64,000 nt of DNA, from contig OY292275.1 in the NCBI GenBank assembly GCA_958496175.1, forward strand, positions 2,480,001-2,544,000. Direction: 5' to 3'. The translations under genes and the position numbers were made by a program. Each line of letters begins with the position of its first letter. The stretch's first letter is position 1. The notes beneath the pieces were generated by a model. The model was not told the origin of the DNA. It saw nothing but the letters and a program-made list of their open reading frames with translations, and searched no databases. Shown piece after piece: positions 1 to 12,671 of this stretch. This DNA comes from Sisyra terminalis (Eukaryota > Arthropoda > Insecta > Neuroptera > Sisyridae).

Positions 1-410
1 CGATCTTAGCAATTTGGTTTTCTGGAACTTTTTTGTAGGAAATTAAATTTCCTATAAATTTGCCGTTTACATTTTTTCTGTAGGTCTTGTAATTCATGAG
101 TTACTGAGAGAAAAACGAGAAATCTATGAACAATTTAGGTTTAGTGACCCGTACTACCTCGCCCGTGTAAATTACGATTTTGCCGCAATAGGCACTTTTG
201 TAGAGCATACAATTGTAAAAAAATCCCAACTTTGAGCGAGGCGATACCATAAAATGTCGCTGAGCTATAAAAATTTAAAAAAAAATCAAAGTTTACGTGT
301 ATTTTAAATGGAAAATATTCACACGCTGTGAACGAGTAAAACTTTCAGGGAATTTTTTTTGAAGTATTTCCAACAAAATTTCGGCATGGGAGCAAAAAAA
401 AAATAGTCCC
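1..410. repeat. Diverged arm of fold-back family A
   Basis: This stretch matches, with many differences, the right arm of the family A fold-back elements seen at 37.0-38.5 kb and 42.3-42.9 kb. Shared landmarks are the block around GTACTACCTC near 149-166, the GGCACTTTTGTAGAG block near 190-205 and the terminal region with AACAAAATTTC near 373-383. The copy is cut by the window edge and is old. No gene is visible. Confidence 0.7.
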
Positions 411-431
411 AAAAAAAAAAAATCATCCTAT

Positions 432-457
432 AATATATATATATATATATATATATA
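432..457. repeat. (AT)n microsatellite
   Basis: A simple run of AT dinucleotides just after the family A fragment. Confidence 0.9.
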
Positions 458-479
458 AAAATTGAAAAAATTGGTAATA

Positions 480-950
480 TCATAAAAAAATATCTTAAAA
501 AAACTTTAAATGCGTTTTTCTCGAAATCAACTTTTTAAAACTGGGAGACAAGATTCCTCAGAAACTATTCGACAGATTAACTTGAAACTGGAGAGTGTTA
601 TAGTTCAACACGTCTTCTTGGTACTGAACCTCTGAAATTGACCAAACCTCCACCCCCCTCAAAGTGGGAGAGGGGGAAAGATCCAAAAAAAGGTCGTTTT
701 TTTTAACTTTTTTTTTCAAAGTCGCGCCATTTTGTGAATTTTCAATTTTTTTCGGATTTTCGAGGTTCAGTACCAAGAAGACGCATTACCAAAACCTACA
801 TTCTTTGGAAAATCATGATCCGACTTCCGGTTTCCGAGAAAACTTGTCTCCCGTTTGCCTCCTCAGTTTTGAGGACCCTTTTTCAAACCACTGTAAAAGG
901 GGGAGGGGGGAGGAATCATATCGGGACAAATAAAAAAAAATAGTTCAAAA
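480..950. repeat. Inverted-repeat element with C- and G-rich tracts
   Basis: A 22-bp perfect inverted repeat (611-632 against 762-783, core TTGGTACTGAACC) lies within a region of T-runs and G/C-runs. The style resembles the 57.7-58.4 kb element (T-runs, tracts of C, short hairpin arms), so I read it as a decayed fold-back transposon. Short open frames here are explained by the repeat. Confidence 0.55.
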
Positions 951-1080
951 CTTCAACTTTTACATGCCGAAGACCGTTTTTTAATATCTCTAAAAAAGAA
1001 AAAATGGCAGCAGTTTTAAAAAAGTCATTTTTTTTTTACGTTCTGACGGTGATCCACCCTTAAAACCTTCTTTATTACAT

Positions 1081-1124
1081 GCGCGACGTTTCGGCCCGGT
1101 TATTGAGCCTTCCTCAGGTGTTCT
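1081..1124 (-). other. Hammerhead-ribozyme-like motif (copy a)
   Basis: Read on the minus strand, CTGAGGA (1111-1117) is followed by one A, a 5-bp stem (GGCTC with GGGCC) around a 7-nt loop, then GAA and the self-complementary ACGT (1086-1089) followed by C. This is the order of a minimal hammerhead: CUGANGA, stem II, GAA, stem III, H17. Stem I is weak in this copy. The extra A before stem II departs from the consensus. Activity is not claimed. Confidence 0.4.
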
Positions 1125-1789
1125 AAACTATTATTTGATCTTAGTCCTCTGAATATTTTTACCAATCTTTCAAAATTAACGTTTTGGTTTGGCTATTTCA
1201 AATTTTCGCGGACTTTTTTAAAACGGATATAGTGAGTTGAAAGAAAAACAATATTTTATTGATTAAGCAGGCTTGGAATTTTCAAAATAATTGAGTAACA
1301 TTGGAAGCCGCCATTATATTGATTAATGAAAGCCACGAGGATTGAGAGAAATTATTTTCCTTTTTTATGGATTTTAATTGCAAAAAAAATATGTAAGTAT
1401 CAAATTAAATGTTGAATTAGATCAAACGATTAATTTATCATTGATTGCAGATAAAGGATGAATTGATATCACTGCAAGATTTGAGAAAAATGAACCAAAG
1501 ATTTCCGCACCACGTGGTTTGAAATTTGCATACCAATTTCTTTAATTTATCTCCTGTATCCACATATATGCGTCTAATACTTATATGCAACAATATATGA
1601 GTCAGGTTGTACCTAAGCACCGGCGGAAAAATTTTCCTCATATCATTATTTCCCACTTGAGAAATTCCCAATAGGTAATGCTTTTTTTGTACATCAATTC
1701 ATACCGTTGGATATTTAACATTCAAAATCTTTCAGTTACTCATAACCAGCGAAAGCCATAGCAAATAAGCCCTTAAGAATTATGATGCC

Positions 1790-1924
1790 AGGTGGCTACG
1801 TGATGGATACGTGACGTATCCAAAAGAAATTCGTACATATATTCAGACTGATCAATCTCAAAATTCTTCGTATGACGTCATTTTTTTTTTCTAATGGAGC
1901 AACCTGTGTAATTTACAAACCTTG
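1790..1924 (-). mobile_element. MITE family E, 5'-truncated copy
   Basis: This is the reverse orientation of the family E MITE (full copies at 22310-22463, 23822-23976, 40771-40923 and 43178-43342). The AATTTACAAACCTTG end is present at 1910-1924. The other terminus (GGTTTATAAAATACAC) is missing and the match begins at the AGGTGGCTACGTGATGG block. Confidence 0.7.
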
Positions 1925-1978
1925 CCTCAAGACAAGTAACTAAAAACATTATTTTCGCTAATAAAAAAAAATTTGCAG

Positions 1979-2252
1979 CTCAGCAATGAAGCAATTGAAG
2001 CAAGAAAAGATTTATTGCATCGTTGCGCAACATTTCCAACGTTGAGAACAATTAAATTCCATAATGATGGACGTAAAACGTTTACAATATTTGTTCTTTT
2101 AATTGTCTCAAAATCATTAACCGCAACTGTAACACGTACCGTCCATAAACTGCAACGATTATTGGTCAATTTGAAAAAAATATTACTGCTTTCAATATCG
2201 CAAACTGAAGCACATAGTATTCAATGTTTTTTTTTCACTGATAAAGAAATGT
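1979..2252 (+). CDS. Possible orphan exon, unknown protein
   Basis: An open stretch of 91 codons lies between a good acceptor (TTTGCAG, ending 1978) and a strong donor (GTAAGT, 2253-2258). The reading begins LSNEAIEARKDLL and ends TDKEM. I recognise no family. The opposite strand is also open over much of it, which weakens the case. No partner exon was found in phase. It could be an exon of an unseen gene or a chance open frame. Confidence 0.2.
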
Positions 2253-2467
2253 GTAAGTATCATAGTTTCTTGAAATGATATTTTTTTTTAAAACCGGAAG
2301 TCAGATATATTAGGTATTTTTTTTCTGTTTATGATAAGTGAATTTGTTGCATCATATCGTAATGTTGGTGATTCATGCTATTGTTTTATATATAGAATGA
2401 TCCAAAAGTAATCATATTTTTGATATTTTTAGTGTTTCGAAGTTTGGAAAAAATAACGTGACTTTAT

Positions 2468-3191
2468 ACTATCACCAGTGGCGTAGCTACCTAGGGACTA
2501 GGCGGGGCAGTGCCCCGGGACCCTCAAGCTCAGGGCGCCCTCAAATCCTTACCAGAAACCTCGATCGAACTGAACTTTTGGAAATTCAGTTGGAAGTTTA
2601 CCAATTATGTACGGAAATAATGAGCAAATATGGAGTGCTAGAATGCAATCTAACGGAAGTATTTACAGCAATATTATTATTCTTTACAATTCTTGTCACT
2701 TCTGCAGAAGCTGGCAGATCTTTTAGCAAATTAAAAATAATAACAATTATTTAGAAATAATATGGGCCAAACTCGACTCCGATATTTATCGCTAATAGCA
2801 ATTGAAAATAAAACTGTAAAAGCCTGGATTTAAACCAAATTATTGCTCCTTTTGCGAAAATTAAAGCTAGGAAAAAATTGTAAATATAATTGTTATTTAG
2901 TCAGTTGGTAGGCCCAAATTTTATATAATAAACCCTTGAATCTTCTCAATTTCGTTTTATTAGCCAAACCTATACCAAGTATTAATTGAAATATATTTTG
3001 TTACTGTTTAATATTTTTATTATCTGCCCTGCAGTGCACAAAAAAGAGCCTGAGTAGCTTAGCATTTTTAAAGTATTTGTATATTTCATATTTTTATTTG
3101 ATAATACCTAATCAGTTTACATAGCAGTGGGGCCCCATTTTTTAATTTGCCCCAGGGCCCTTGGTTACCTAGCTACGCCACTGACTGTCAC
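2468..3191 (+). mobile_element. hAT transposon relic 1 with TSD
   Basis: The element spans 2476-3183. It begins CAGTGGCGTAGCTACCTAG and ends CCTAGCTACGCCACTG, a good inverted repeat of the classic hAT type. Flanking 8-mers ACTATCAC (2468-2475) and ACTGTCAC (3184-3191) match at 7 of 8, as expected for a hAT target-site duplication. It is about 0.7 kb, far shorter than an autonomous element, and keeps only the 3' part of a transposase. A sister copy lies at 17248-17931. Confidence 0.9.
2540..2880 (+). pseudogene. hAT transposase C-terminal (dimerisation) fragment
   Basis: The translation carries LLFFTILVTSAEAGRSFSKL, the conserved start of the hAT C-terminal dimerisation domain. After a stop or frameshift near 2753 it continues as NNMGQTRLRYLSLIAIENK, matching the rest of that domain (usually LRSTMxQERLxxLAxLSIE). 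The N-terminal zinc finger and catalytic core are absent, so it is a dead internal-deletion derivative. Confidence 0.75.
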
Positions 3192-3861
3192 AAGTTATAT
3201 AAAGACAACGTTCACCTCCGGAAAATATATATACTTGTTTACGTGTAGCTAAATACGTAAATTGAGGAAAAGTAAGTCCAAGTTGTCATCAAATATCAGG
3301 TGAAAAAAAAATAGTTACTTAAAATTTACTGGAAATTACAAGGATCTCATAGAAGCATGGAAGATTTTTAATGAAGAATTTCACATGAATAAGGTATTAT
3401 AATACTGTGGATTGACCATTTTAACCATTGAACTATAAATGAACTGTTATTTCAGAAGTAACTACCAAGTGGACGTAAATATAACTTTGGACTAAACTGG
3501 GATCAATGAATTTAATTTTGAGATATAACATTTGTGATTTGAAAAAAAAAATGCTTAAAGGGAGGACCAAAGAAATTCAAAGTGGTCAAATCAATTGAAA
3601 AGAATAAAACATCTATTTTTTGGAATGTCGTGAGAATTATAAGGATAAATTACGCGGAAAAGGAAACCGATATTATACATTGCTACTTTCAATTGAGGAG
3701 ATCACCTAAAGCTTCCAGGGTCAAAATTTGTACAGACTTCGAGCTTAAGTACTATTTAGGACTTTCCTTCCTTTCTATGGTTTAAGCAACCAAAGGTAAG
3801 ATTAAAAATTTATGGCAAAGTAGTGACTTAGAAATATTTTAAGAGAACCAATATTAACATA

Positions 3862-4850
3862 TTAGGTTGGGGAAAAACCATTATTTTTTCGATAGATGTT
3901 TGTAGTGATCGATATCTAGTCGACTATCGATCAAACAATTTAAGACTTCTACTCATTGGCAAGGTGATATTTCGTACTACAAAAATTCTTTTGTTGTTTT
4001 TAGTTTGGATCATCATTGTGAGTTACAAAACCTTTATAAAGGAAGTCAACAAAAGGGAATATTCGTTACATTTTACAGTTTTTCTTTAATAAAGATGAAA
4101 TTGCAAGCCAGAGGGCTGAAATTGTTAATGGTGTTTATGATCCCGATACTGCAATAGTTAATTGCGTGCAATTTCGATGTTGAAAATGCTCACCACTAAA
4201 GCAGGCCCGACATCAAAATGTCGATAAAATCACAGATAATCAAAGTTGACCGACAAGTTAATAGCCGTAGCATCACCCAGGAGTTAAATATCAGCATTAA
4301 AATTGTTACAATCCAGTTGCACAAAGCTAGATTAAAAAAAGTTTGATCATTTGATGTTTTGGTGCTATACCAATTAATGTAAAAAAATATGATGGATCGA
4401 ACTTTTATTTACAAAGTTTTGACCAAATAAAATGAAATTGAACCATTTCTTCATCGCATGGTAACGGAGGTTAAAAAATAGGGTCTATACAACAAAATTG
4501 AGGAAAAACGATCGTGGGAAAAACACAGTAAAACAACTTAATTGGTAGCTAAACCAGGAATAAGGACCAGGAAGTGGTGCATTTGGTAGGGCTGGAAAGA
4601 AATAATTTATTATGAGTTCCTTCCAAATCGACCAACTAGTTTTGCGTCTCTACTATCAATAATGGAACCTTTAGAAGTTAGCAATTGGTGAGAAACGATT
4701 AGAATTGGACCAACAAGTCATAATGTTTCATCAGAATAACACAAGGCCATAAAGTTTATAATGGCTCGTTAGAAACTCCGGGGGCTTGGTATGGAAATTT
4801 TTATGCAAATTTCTATTCCAAAACTTCTATTAGAGGTGCATTATGATAGT
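3862..4850 (+). pseudogene. Mariner-family transposon relic
   Basis: It begins with a mariner-like terminal sequence (TTAGGTTGGGGAAAAA at 3863). Transposase remnants follow in shifting frames: an N-terminal stretch with KDEIASQRAEIVNGVY (from 4091), a middle stretch resembling the mariner segment with MDR..., KxNEIEPFLxRMVT (about 4390-4470), and a piece reading MFHQNNTRP (about 4728-4750) matching the conserved FHQDNARPH region. The first catalytic motif (usually TGDEKW) now reads TEVKK and the second Asp is Asn. There are many stops and frameshifts. The right terminus is not clear. Confidence 0.75.
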
Positions 4851-5370
4851 ACTATTAAAATAATAACAAATTATAGAATAAAACGATGCATATTTGACCC
4901 TAATCGGACAATCCTAAACATCTATACTAATATATAAAATTCTTACGTCTGTCTGTACATTTCGATTTTGAACCCAATTTTAGGGTAAATATTTGTTTCA
5001 AGAGGCCCTTATTCCAAATTTAACATTTTTAAAATTTTTGTCTGTCTGTCTGTGTGTCCCGATTTAACTAAAAAACGGAACAACCAAATTTAATGAAATT
5101 TGGTATTAAGATACAACACAATTTCCCACAGACTATAGGCTAATTATCATTCCAAAAAAATAATAAGGGAAGGTATTCCCAAGGGATGAAAACAAATTTT
5201 TTTACACTAGATAGGTGAGTTATGTATCATTGGAAAGGTAATTAAAAGTTAGAAAATAATCAGTAAAAAAATTTTAGTTGAACTGATACAAAGCACAGTA
5301 AATTTAGTTTAAAGTTTAAATAATTGCCTCTTTGAAATATAAACCTTTATATATAAACATCACATAGTTG

Positions 5371-5476
5371 ATGTTAATAGCGTAATGGCTTACGTATCTA
5401 ACATTCTGATGCTCCTAATTATAAAGACGTGGGTTCGAATCTTACAATAAACTTAATTTTTTTATTTTTTTTTTTA
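5371..5476 (+). ncRNA. tRNA-like Pol III module in Helitron-like element (copy 1)
   Basis: A box-A-like TAGCGTAATGG (5378-5388) and a box-B T-arm (GTGGG, loop TTCGAAT, CTTAC; 5429-5445) are spaced as in a tRNA, followed by long T-runs (from 5456) that could terminate RNA polymerase III. The anticodon stem is not convincing, so this is a tRNA-derived SINE-like head rather than a tRNA gene. Homologous modules lie at 53511 and 54813. Confidence 0.5.
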
Positions 5477-6578
5477 CAAAATTGTTGTAAATAGACCATA
5501 AGAGTTGCTCAATAAGGAAATATTAACGAAAAAAAGTTATAGTAGTAGTAGTAATAATAAGAATAGTAAAAAAACTTTAAGTAAATACGTTTTTAAAACC
5601 GTGCATACATAAAATCCTGTGTTTATATATCCCCTCTGACTGATGAAATTTTAATATTCAATGTATTCCTTTTAAGAAGTACACATCTGATAATTTTTTT
5701 TTTTTTTTGAAAATTCCTACCCTAAAAGAGTAAAAGGGGTGACTAAGTTTGTATGAGAAAATTTAGAGTTAATCAACAATCGAAATTTTAAATTTAATAA
5801 GTCTAATTAATAAATAAATAATTAATTAATAATAAGTTTCTGTTTTTGTTATATCATTTTAACTACAGCATTTTAAATAACGTCATTTCACTTAATTAGA
5901 ATGAAAGTTTAAGTAGTAGGTACTTATACCAAATACCAAAGAGGCAGTTTTTAATTTTTGTTTGTTTTTCAACAATCAAACTTTTTTAAAATTTATTTTT
6001 TATGAACCAATGATTATGACCTGGAGCAATTATTTAACATTAAGTGAGCAATTTTTTGTCATATATTTCATTATCAATCAAAAAATTAAATCTTTCAAAC
6101 CAACTTTTCTTCGGTGTTTAGAAAAATTTGAAAATCAATTATTGTTATTGAAAATAAATAAAATATTCGAATTTCCTTCCACGCTTTCTATCTATTTCCT
6201 AAAATTTTGAATGTGCAACGTCAAAATGTGCGATATCGAATTGTTTTTTAGTCATGATAATCAAAATAAAGGTCATATTTTTTTTTCGTTTTACATTCTA
6301 TTTTACAATATAAATTCATATTTGTGTCGATGAAATTTGGAAAATGTTTTTCTTATGCGATGCAGATATATATTAAGAAAGGGTTTTGGATCATTCCTCC
6401 CCAAAAAAAGTGTAAAATGGTGGTAAAGTTTGTACGGCATAACGTCTAATAATCAATGGAAATTTCAAATTTAATTATCAAATTATGTTCGTTATAGACG
6501 AAACGTTTTATCGCTTAAAATAAAACAATGTTGGTTTATTATTAGAAACAAAAACGTAAGATCTGCTTAAAAATTTAA

Positions 6579-6583
<5 letters not shown>

Positions 6584-6628
<45 letters not shown>
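6584..6628. repeat. (TA)n microsatellite
   Basis: An uninterrupted TA repeat inside the right half of the Helitron-like element. Confidence 0.9.
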
Positions 6629-6630
<2 letters not shown>

Positions 6631-6964
6631 GAAAAAGGTCAAGTTCATAAGTGACCATTAAGTTTTTTGGTTTTCATATAATACATTAGTGAGCGAATAT
6701 CGAGTAGCGAGCAATTCGGCGAACTAAAAGAAAATGGTTTAAGTGTTAAAATATAAATTAAAAAATAAAATATATTCTACACCTACGTTACGCAGACGAA
6801 GTCGCGGGGATCAGCTATTAGTAAATAAAGCTTTAAAGATCACGAAAAAATATTGGATTTCTTAATCCCCAACCTAATATATCGATAAACTTTGAATTTT
6901 AAATTGAATACCATTACTTTTGAATCATTTATAACAAATTTTCTTGTCAACAGATCTAACTTAC

Positions 6965-7108
6965 TATCGCCATAGTGTTTGACGATATCTTGAGTTCCAT
7001 TTGTCGGCTGAGATTTCGCTCTAACATTGCTATCGATTACATCATCTGAAATATCCTCTCGTCCCTCGTTTGATAAGAATGGATCCGAAAATTCTGGCAA
7101 TAAGATAT
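6965..7108 (-). CDS. Putative exon 2 of a secreted or membrane protein gene
   Basis: On the minus strand a polypyrimidine tract and GCAG acceptor lead into an exon that closes with a strong donor (GTAAGTTAG). It is 144 nt. Joined to the signal-peptide exon at 28939-29053 the phase agrees (G + AT gives Asp). The segment reads DILLPEFSDPFLSNEGRED..., is acidic and Ser/Asp-rich, and has one N-glycosylation sequon (NGT). It ends in phase 1, so further exons must lie beyond the left edge. I do not recognise the family. The link across 22 kb is inference from phase and splice-site quality only. Confidence 0.45.
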
Positions 7109-8700
7109 CTGCAAAAAAAACAAACAAACATTTAAGTGGAAATTTAAAATTGTATTTTGGAATATTCAATGGGATTATAATGCAAATTATTGTCGGGAAA
7201 AATGAACTGAATTGAGAATCTATTGACGAGAATACTGAAACAAAGAGTAATTTGCAGTTGGGATAGAAGAGTAGAATAAAAAAATTATAAATTTAAATGG
7301 AAAATTACCATTTCAAGCTCTTTTTTTTGTTTTGAGAAAATTTTTTATTTTGTATCTCTAAAACTTTGAATATTAAGTAAAGAATAAGAGATTGAGATGA
7401 TAAGGATCTGGTCTTGATTGATGTATCTTCATTTTACATGTATAATGAAGAATTTCAACGACTTGAAAATGGTTGTGACTCACATTTTCATCTTATTTTT
7501 ATTTTTTTGTATTATTTTTATTTATTTATTATTTTTAGATTTGGTGGAAAAGTTAAAACAGCAAACAATTTGATTAAAAAAAAAAGTCACTATCAAGGAT
7601 GAATGTAAATTACAACAACACAAGTTCGAAAAGAAATGTTAACATCGATTTGAAGAGTTGAAGTGTTTTGGATATTATTTTAAGACAAAAACATTTATGG
7701 GATACTTAAGTATTTTTTTTTTTTGGGAAAATTATTGACAATTTATTTTTCAAATCACTCAATTTTGAGTTTCGAATAAATTGTGCAAAATTTATCGTGT
7801 AAAAATATGTTAATAATTGAATTTTGTACTTTGAATATTCAAGCCTCAAGTGATTGAAAATCAGAAAAAGTTTCGATATTTTCGTCAAGTATATGACTGA
7901 TTTTAATTTTGATTTAAAATATCAAAAGTTAATTAAATTTTGATGTTGTTAACATTTAGGATATGAGAATAATTATGCTGAAAAACCAGACGTGGTTCGA
8001 TTAGTTTATTTGTTGTCCAAAAATAAAACGGATAGTCCGCGCATTTCTTGCAAAGAATTCAATAAAATTCAATTATTTATCTAAATTAGGAGGTCAACGA
8101 TCAAAATCACTCATCTTTTGGACTTTCCAAAATTCGATAGAAACAAATCTTTCCGCTTATTAATTAAAATGCATCATTCAATTACCTAATTAGAGGTAAC
8201 TCAAGAAAAAAAACGTGATAATTCAATGTTTACAACAAATAAAAATATATATAATTATCCAAGGACAAAACTGCAGATAAAACTAGTGGCATAATTACGT
8301 CAGTTTTTCAGTTCAAATCTAAAATATTGACGTCACACAGACAAAGTAATGACGAAATATGTTCAAACAAAAATTGATAATTTCAAATTGAATGGCAGGA
8401 AATAATTCGTAGGTCGTTTAAATTTAATATTTTCCAATTAGTAAATTTAACATCTTTTTTTAATACTTTCAGATGAGCTTTCATATGAAATATGATTAAT
8501 GCGGTTTCGCCAAGCACTGACGTCAGACTTTCGATGAAATTTCCACCTGAATCAATTGTAACGGTTCCTCATAATAAACGTATGGCTGCATTAGCAGTGC
8601 AATAAAATGGCAAAAAACCCAACCGTTCAAAATACAAACGAACATTAAATTGACCTACAAAATCATGCATTCCGATTTTTTTCGTTCGAGGAAAATTACA
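7109..8700. other. Unassigned AT-rich stretch
   Basis: No coding, RNA or repeat structure that I can support. It is AT-rich with T- and A-runs and only short open frames. If the proposed 28.9-7.1 kb gene is real, this is intron. Confidence 0.6.
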
Positions 8701-9060
8701 TTAGGTTGGGGAAAAAAATTATATATAATTTTCACCATTCAAACTAATGCTATTTGTTTTAGATTACTAATTTCCATTTAAAAAGACATTTTTATGTGCA
8801 ATTTACCAAAATTATTTTTTCCTTATTGGTACAAAAAGTATGATACCAAATTTTCACTCAAGGCTCTTTTTTAATTGGTTTTACATGATCGAGATGAGTT
8901 TGCCTTGGATATAATAAATGACAATCGATTGGTGCCAAGTTCAAACTAAGAATTGGATGGATAAGAACTAGTCAATCAAATTCCTGCAACTTCTGCCGGA
9001 TATTCAAAGTCATGTGACATCGTAATTGTCCTGGTGGCTTTAACTTTTATTTACAATTGG
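8701..9060. mobile_element. Possible mariner-derived fragment
   Basis: It starts with the same TTAGGTTGGGGAAAAA terminus seen at 3863. The following sequence has no clear transposase reading. It could be a deleted mariner or MITE; the right boundary is not visible. Confidence 0.35.
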
Positions 9061-9105
9061 TTCAATTTTGGATAAAAAAGATTGGAATTAAGTTTTTAAG
9101 TAGTT

Positions 9106-10761
9106 CCGTCTTTTTCCGAAAATAAGACACTGTATTACTTCCTTTTTGGGTCCAAAATACGCGCCAGGGTTTATTTTCAGGGGAGGGCTAAATTAAAAGT
9201 ATATTTATTAGAATGATAAAAAAAAATGATGATTTTTTTTTTCTTAATTATATCGAAAATATTGTTGGGAATGACAAAAAAAATCCTGTGCAAGTTTAAG
9301 CTCTTAATATTAATATTAAGAGGTGCCGCATCGCCAATTTCGATTTTCCGTTTAAATGATATGGAAACAGTATTTTCTTGCACTTTGGAATTTTATAGCT
9401 CATGTTGGTGACGACAAATTATTCGGAATAACCAAAGTATATTCTTGTAGAAAATTGAACGATCTACAAAAAAGGTCTTCTACAAATTTTTGATATATTT
9501 ATTTCTTCAAAAGTTATTCGAGGTCAAAGTTGAACTAAAGAGAAATTTTAATATTTTTTCAAGTTTTTGACGCAATCATCAATTTTATGAGAAAATTTTA
9601 AAGAACATTTTTTGTAGAGCACTTTTTTTCTATAACTTATCTCTATAAAAGTTTTTGATATTTTTCACAAGTCCTAAGTTATTTAATTAAAATAAAAAAA
9701 ATAATGTTTATGTTAAAAATATAATAATTCAGGGAATTTTCAGTTTAATGCAAAAAACTTAAGACCTGTAAAAAATATCAAAAACTTTTATAAAGATATG
9801 TTATAGAAAAAAAAAAGTGCTCTACAAAAAATGCCCTATAAAATTTTCTCATAAAATTGGTAGTTGCGTCAAAAAATTGAAAAAATATTCAAAGTTCTCT
9901 TTAGTTCAACATTGATCTCGAATAACTTTTGAAGGAATAAATATATCAAAAACTTGTACAAGACCTTTTTTGTAGATCGTTTAATTCTCTACAAGAATAT
10001 ACCTTGGTCATTCCGAAATATTGTCACCAACGTGAGTTATAAAATTCCAAAGTGCAAGAGAATATTGTTCCCATGTTATTTAAATGGAAAATCGAATTTT
10101 GCGATGTGGTACCTCTTAATATTAAGAGCTTAAACTTTTACAGGATTTTTTTTGTCATTCCCAACAATATTTTCGATATAATTAAGAAAAAAAAAATCCT
10201 CATTTTTTTTGAATCGGTCTAATATTTACTTATTTTATTTAATATTTATTTATTTAATACAGAAATTTAAATTTATTCAATTACAGTCTTGGCATCTTCT
10301 TCTGGAATATCGTCATAAATTATTAAATTCGGATTTCTGTTTTGATTTTCCTCCAAATCGATTTCCTGTCGAATCATTGGTTCGAATCTCTCATGGCCTT
10401 GCAATATAGCTATCGTTAAATGAATACTTCTTTCGTCTAAGAAGCCTGTTCGTAGGCCATTCGAAATACTATGAATTTTTTACCCAATTCCCAATTTCTT
10501 TAAAGCTGGTTTTACAAAATTTCCTCGATTTACATTATTTTAACGAGGGTTTATTTTCGGGGGAGGTCTTATATTACAAAAAGTTCCAAAAAGTTTTTCC
10601 TCCCCCGAAAATAAACTCTAGTTAAAATAATGTAAATCGAGGTCATTTTGTAAAACCAGGCTTTAAAGAAGTTGGAAATTGGATAAAAAAGTCATGGTAT
10701 TTCGAATGCACTATGGACAGGGCTTAATTTCGGGGGATGCCTTATTTTCGAAAAAAGACGG
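9106..10761. mobile_element. DNA transposon with CCGTCTTTTTCCGAAAATAAG termini, interrupted
   Basis: The left end CCGTCTTTTTCCGAAAATAA and right end TTATTTTCGAAAAAAGACGG (10742-10761) form an inverted repeat. Internal TTATTTTCGGGGGAGG-type motifs recur near 9169, 10550 and 10599, the last two as a hairpin. No transposase remains. The middle is occupied by a nested fold-back of family B (9209-10221). Flanks are only weakly similar as a TSD (TAAGTAGT against TAAGTATC). Confidence 0.55.
9201..10229. mobile_element. Fold-back family B element, full length, 8-bp TSD
   Basis: The element spans 9209-10221 (1013 bp) and is almost entirely one long inverted repeat with arms of about 480 bp. It ends TAGAATGAT... 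and ...ATCGGTCTA (family consensus TAGACTGATTC). Flanks ATATTTAT (9201-9208) and ATATTTAC (10222-10229) are a near-perfect 8-bp duplication, pointing to hAT-type integration. It is non-autonomous and makes misleading short open frames in each arm. Confidence 0.85.
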
Positions 10762-12670
10762 TAAGTATCCTTGTTTAGAAAAGGCCTTTCAAATGTTGAA
10801 AAAACTCATTAGAAGTCGTTTATAGTAATAAAAGCAAATTAAATGTAATGATTTTAAAATGCCTTTTTTCAACAGGGATAGGTTCTATACCAAACGTCTA
10901 GGTAAAGAGCCTCATAGGGCTTTACGAACCACTCCTGCCAACCCATGGTGAAGGATAGGATCCAACTCTTGGGTAGATATCTTAAGTAAAATTTTCCAAA
11001 TCGTTTAAATTGGATCCTATCTTTTGGTCAAAAGATCGCAAATGAAAAATGGACCAACAAGATGAACGCTTGTAACTTCCAGGTATAAAACAATGTCTTG
11101 AAGTCTCCCTATATATAAAAGAATTAACATTTTTCAATTCTTCAGTGAAACTATGAAAGCGTTCATTTTGTCTTTAATGATTATTTCTAATATTTCATCG
11201 TAATTTTCAACAATAGGTTTTCCAGACCGAATGCATTTTTGATACTGAAATTACTGAAAAAGAATCGACGAAACTTTTAAAGAAAAAATTATCTTCATAT
11301 CTTTAAAAAAAGTTTTTCCACTCCAATGGCAAAAAAAATGATAAGTAAAGGAAATACCAAGTATTGGTTCATAAGAAAATGGATTACTTCTTCCCCAATT
11401 TAATTTTTCAAAAACAACCAAAAGGTTTGTTTAACTTGAAGTATTCATTAGTTAAAACATTTTATTTTTATTGGGAAAAAATTTCATAATTGGAATGTTC
11501 TTTTTATTCAATTAACGGTAAAATCCGCAACATTAACATTGGTTCTTATCAACTGATATTACATAGAGTATGTTTGAGTTCAAACCTGTTGAATATTTGA
11601 GGCCATTAAGATAAAAATAAAGGTTAATGTTTTCTCATCAAGTTCACAGATTGGCTGAGTGATTGTTGCATTTAATTGAGTGATTTCCTTGCAAACAAAA
11701 AGAAAACATGTTTTATTTCCTCTATGTTTGCAATGGAAATATTGAGAGAGTTTATTTAATTCTTTTTGTTAACAATGTGCAACATTATCTCATTTTTATG
11801 TAATCACAATACAAATAAGCTAATGAAATGCATTTAAGCATAACTATAACGTGGATTTCCCATCTTTGCCTTTGGAATTGATATAATGTGAATTGCTTTT
11901 GTGTTTTAAATTTATTTAGTTTAATTTTTTTTCTTCTTTCTTTGGAATAATTTTCATTAATTGCGATAATTTAATAAAACGCACAAGCACGTAGTTTTGA
12001 GTCATAGACAACACATTATCACATTTCATAGAGAGCATGTGTGTTTCATTAAATGGCGATTAATTTTTTTATATAGTTTTATGGTAAAACTTATTATTTT
12101 ATTTTTATTTTTTTATTACAGATTTTTTTTTCGTCTACGTCATAAAAAGTTGTGATAAAAGTGGATTTTCAAGGAGATATGTTATCTTTTTTTATTTGGA
12201 AATGACTGACGGTATTTCTTTCGTTTCGGTATGTTTATTTAAAATGTATTCATTTTAGGTTTTACTTACTATAACCATGAGGTAGAAAATTTTAAGGCAA
12301 TTGTAAAGAGGGGCCACAATGTCTAGAAAATTTTGAAAATCACCGATTTTTTTCCAAGAAAATTTGGGAATTTCGGTATTGAAAACCTCTGGTAACTTTT
12401 GTTTATTAAAACTTTACATTGGGGCAATAAAATAAAATTTTCCTGTAACAAAACTTAGTTTCATCGAAATTTCCCTATTTTCATTGACAAAATGTAAACA
12501 AAAGAAAAAAAAATACATGACCCCTTTACCCTTCTCACGTAACATGAATCATGGAATCCCATTTCAAAGATAAGATAATTTATTTAATAGAAACACTTCT
12601 GCGAAAAATTTTGAACCAGTAATGTCATTAAAATTTAGTCTTGACACAAAGGAAAGTTTTTATTGTTTTT
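10762..12670. other. Unassigned AT-rich stretch
   Basis: I see no gene, RNA or clear element here, only A/T runs and short frames broken by stops. Confidence 0.6.
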
Positions 12671-12671
12671 A

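Larger units (their letters stand above)
4921..6820 (+). mobile_element. Helitron/Helentron-like non-autonomous element
   Basis: The left end TCTATACTAATATATAAAA and the adjoining CTGTCTGTCTGT region are typical of insect Helitron-like termini; the same end occurs inverted at 46060-46305. The right end contains CGCAGACGAAGTCGCGGGGA and then CAGCTATTAG, like the GC-rich 3' end and CTRR terminus of Helitrons. Inside are a tRNA-like module (5371-5475) and about 750 bp shared with 53600-54190. No Rep/helicase coding is present. The exact right end is approximate. Confidence 0.6.
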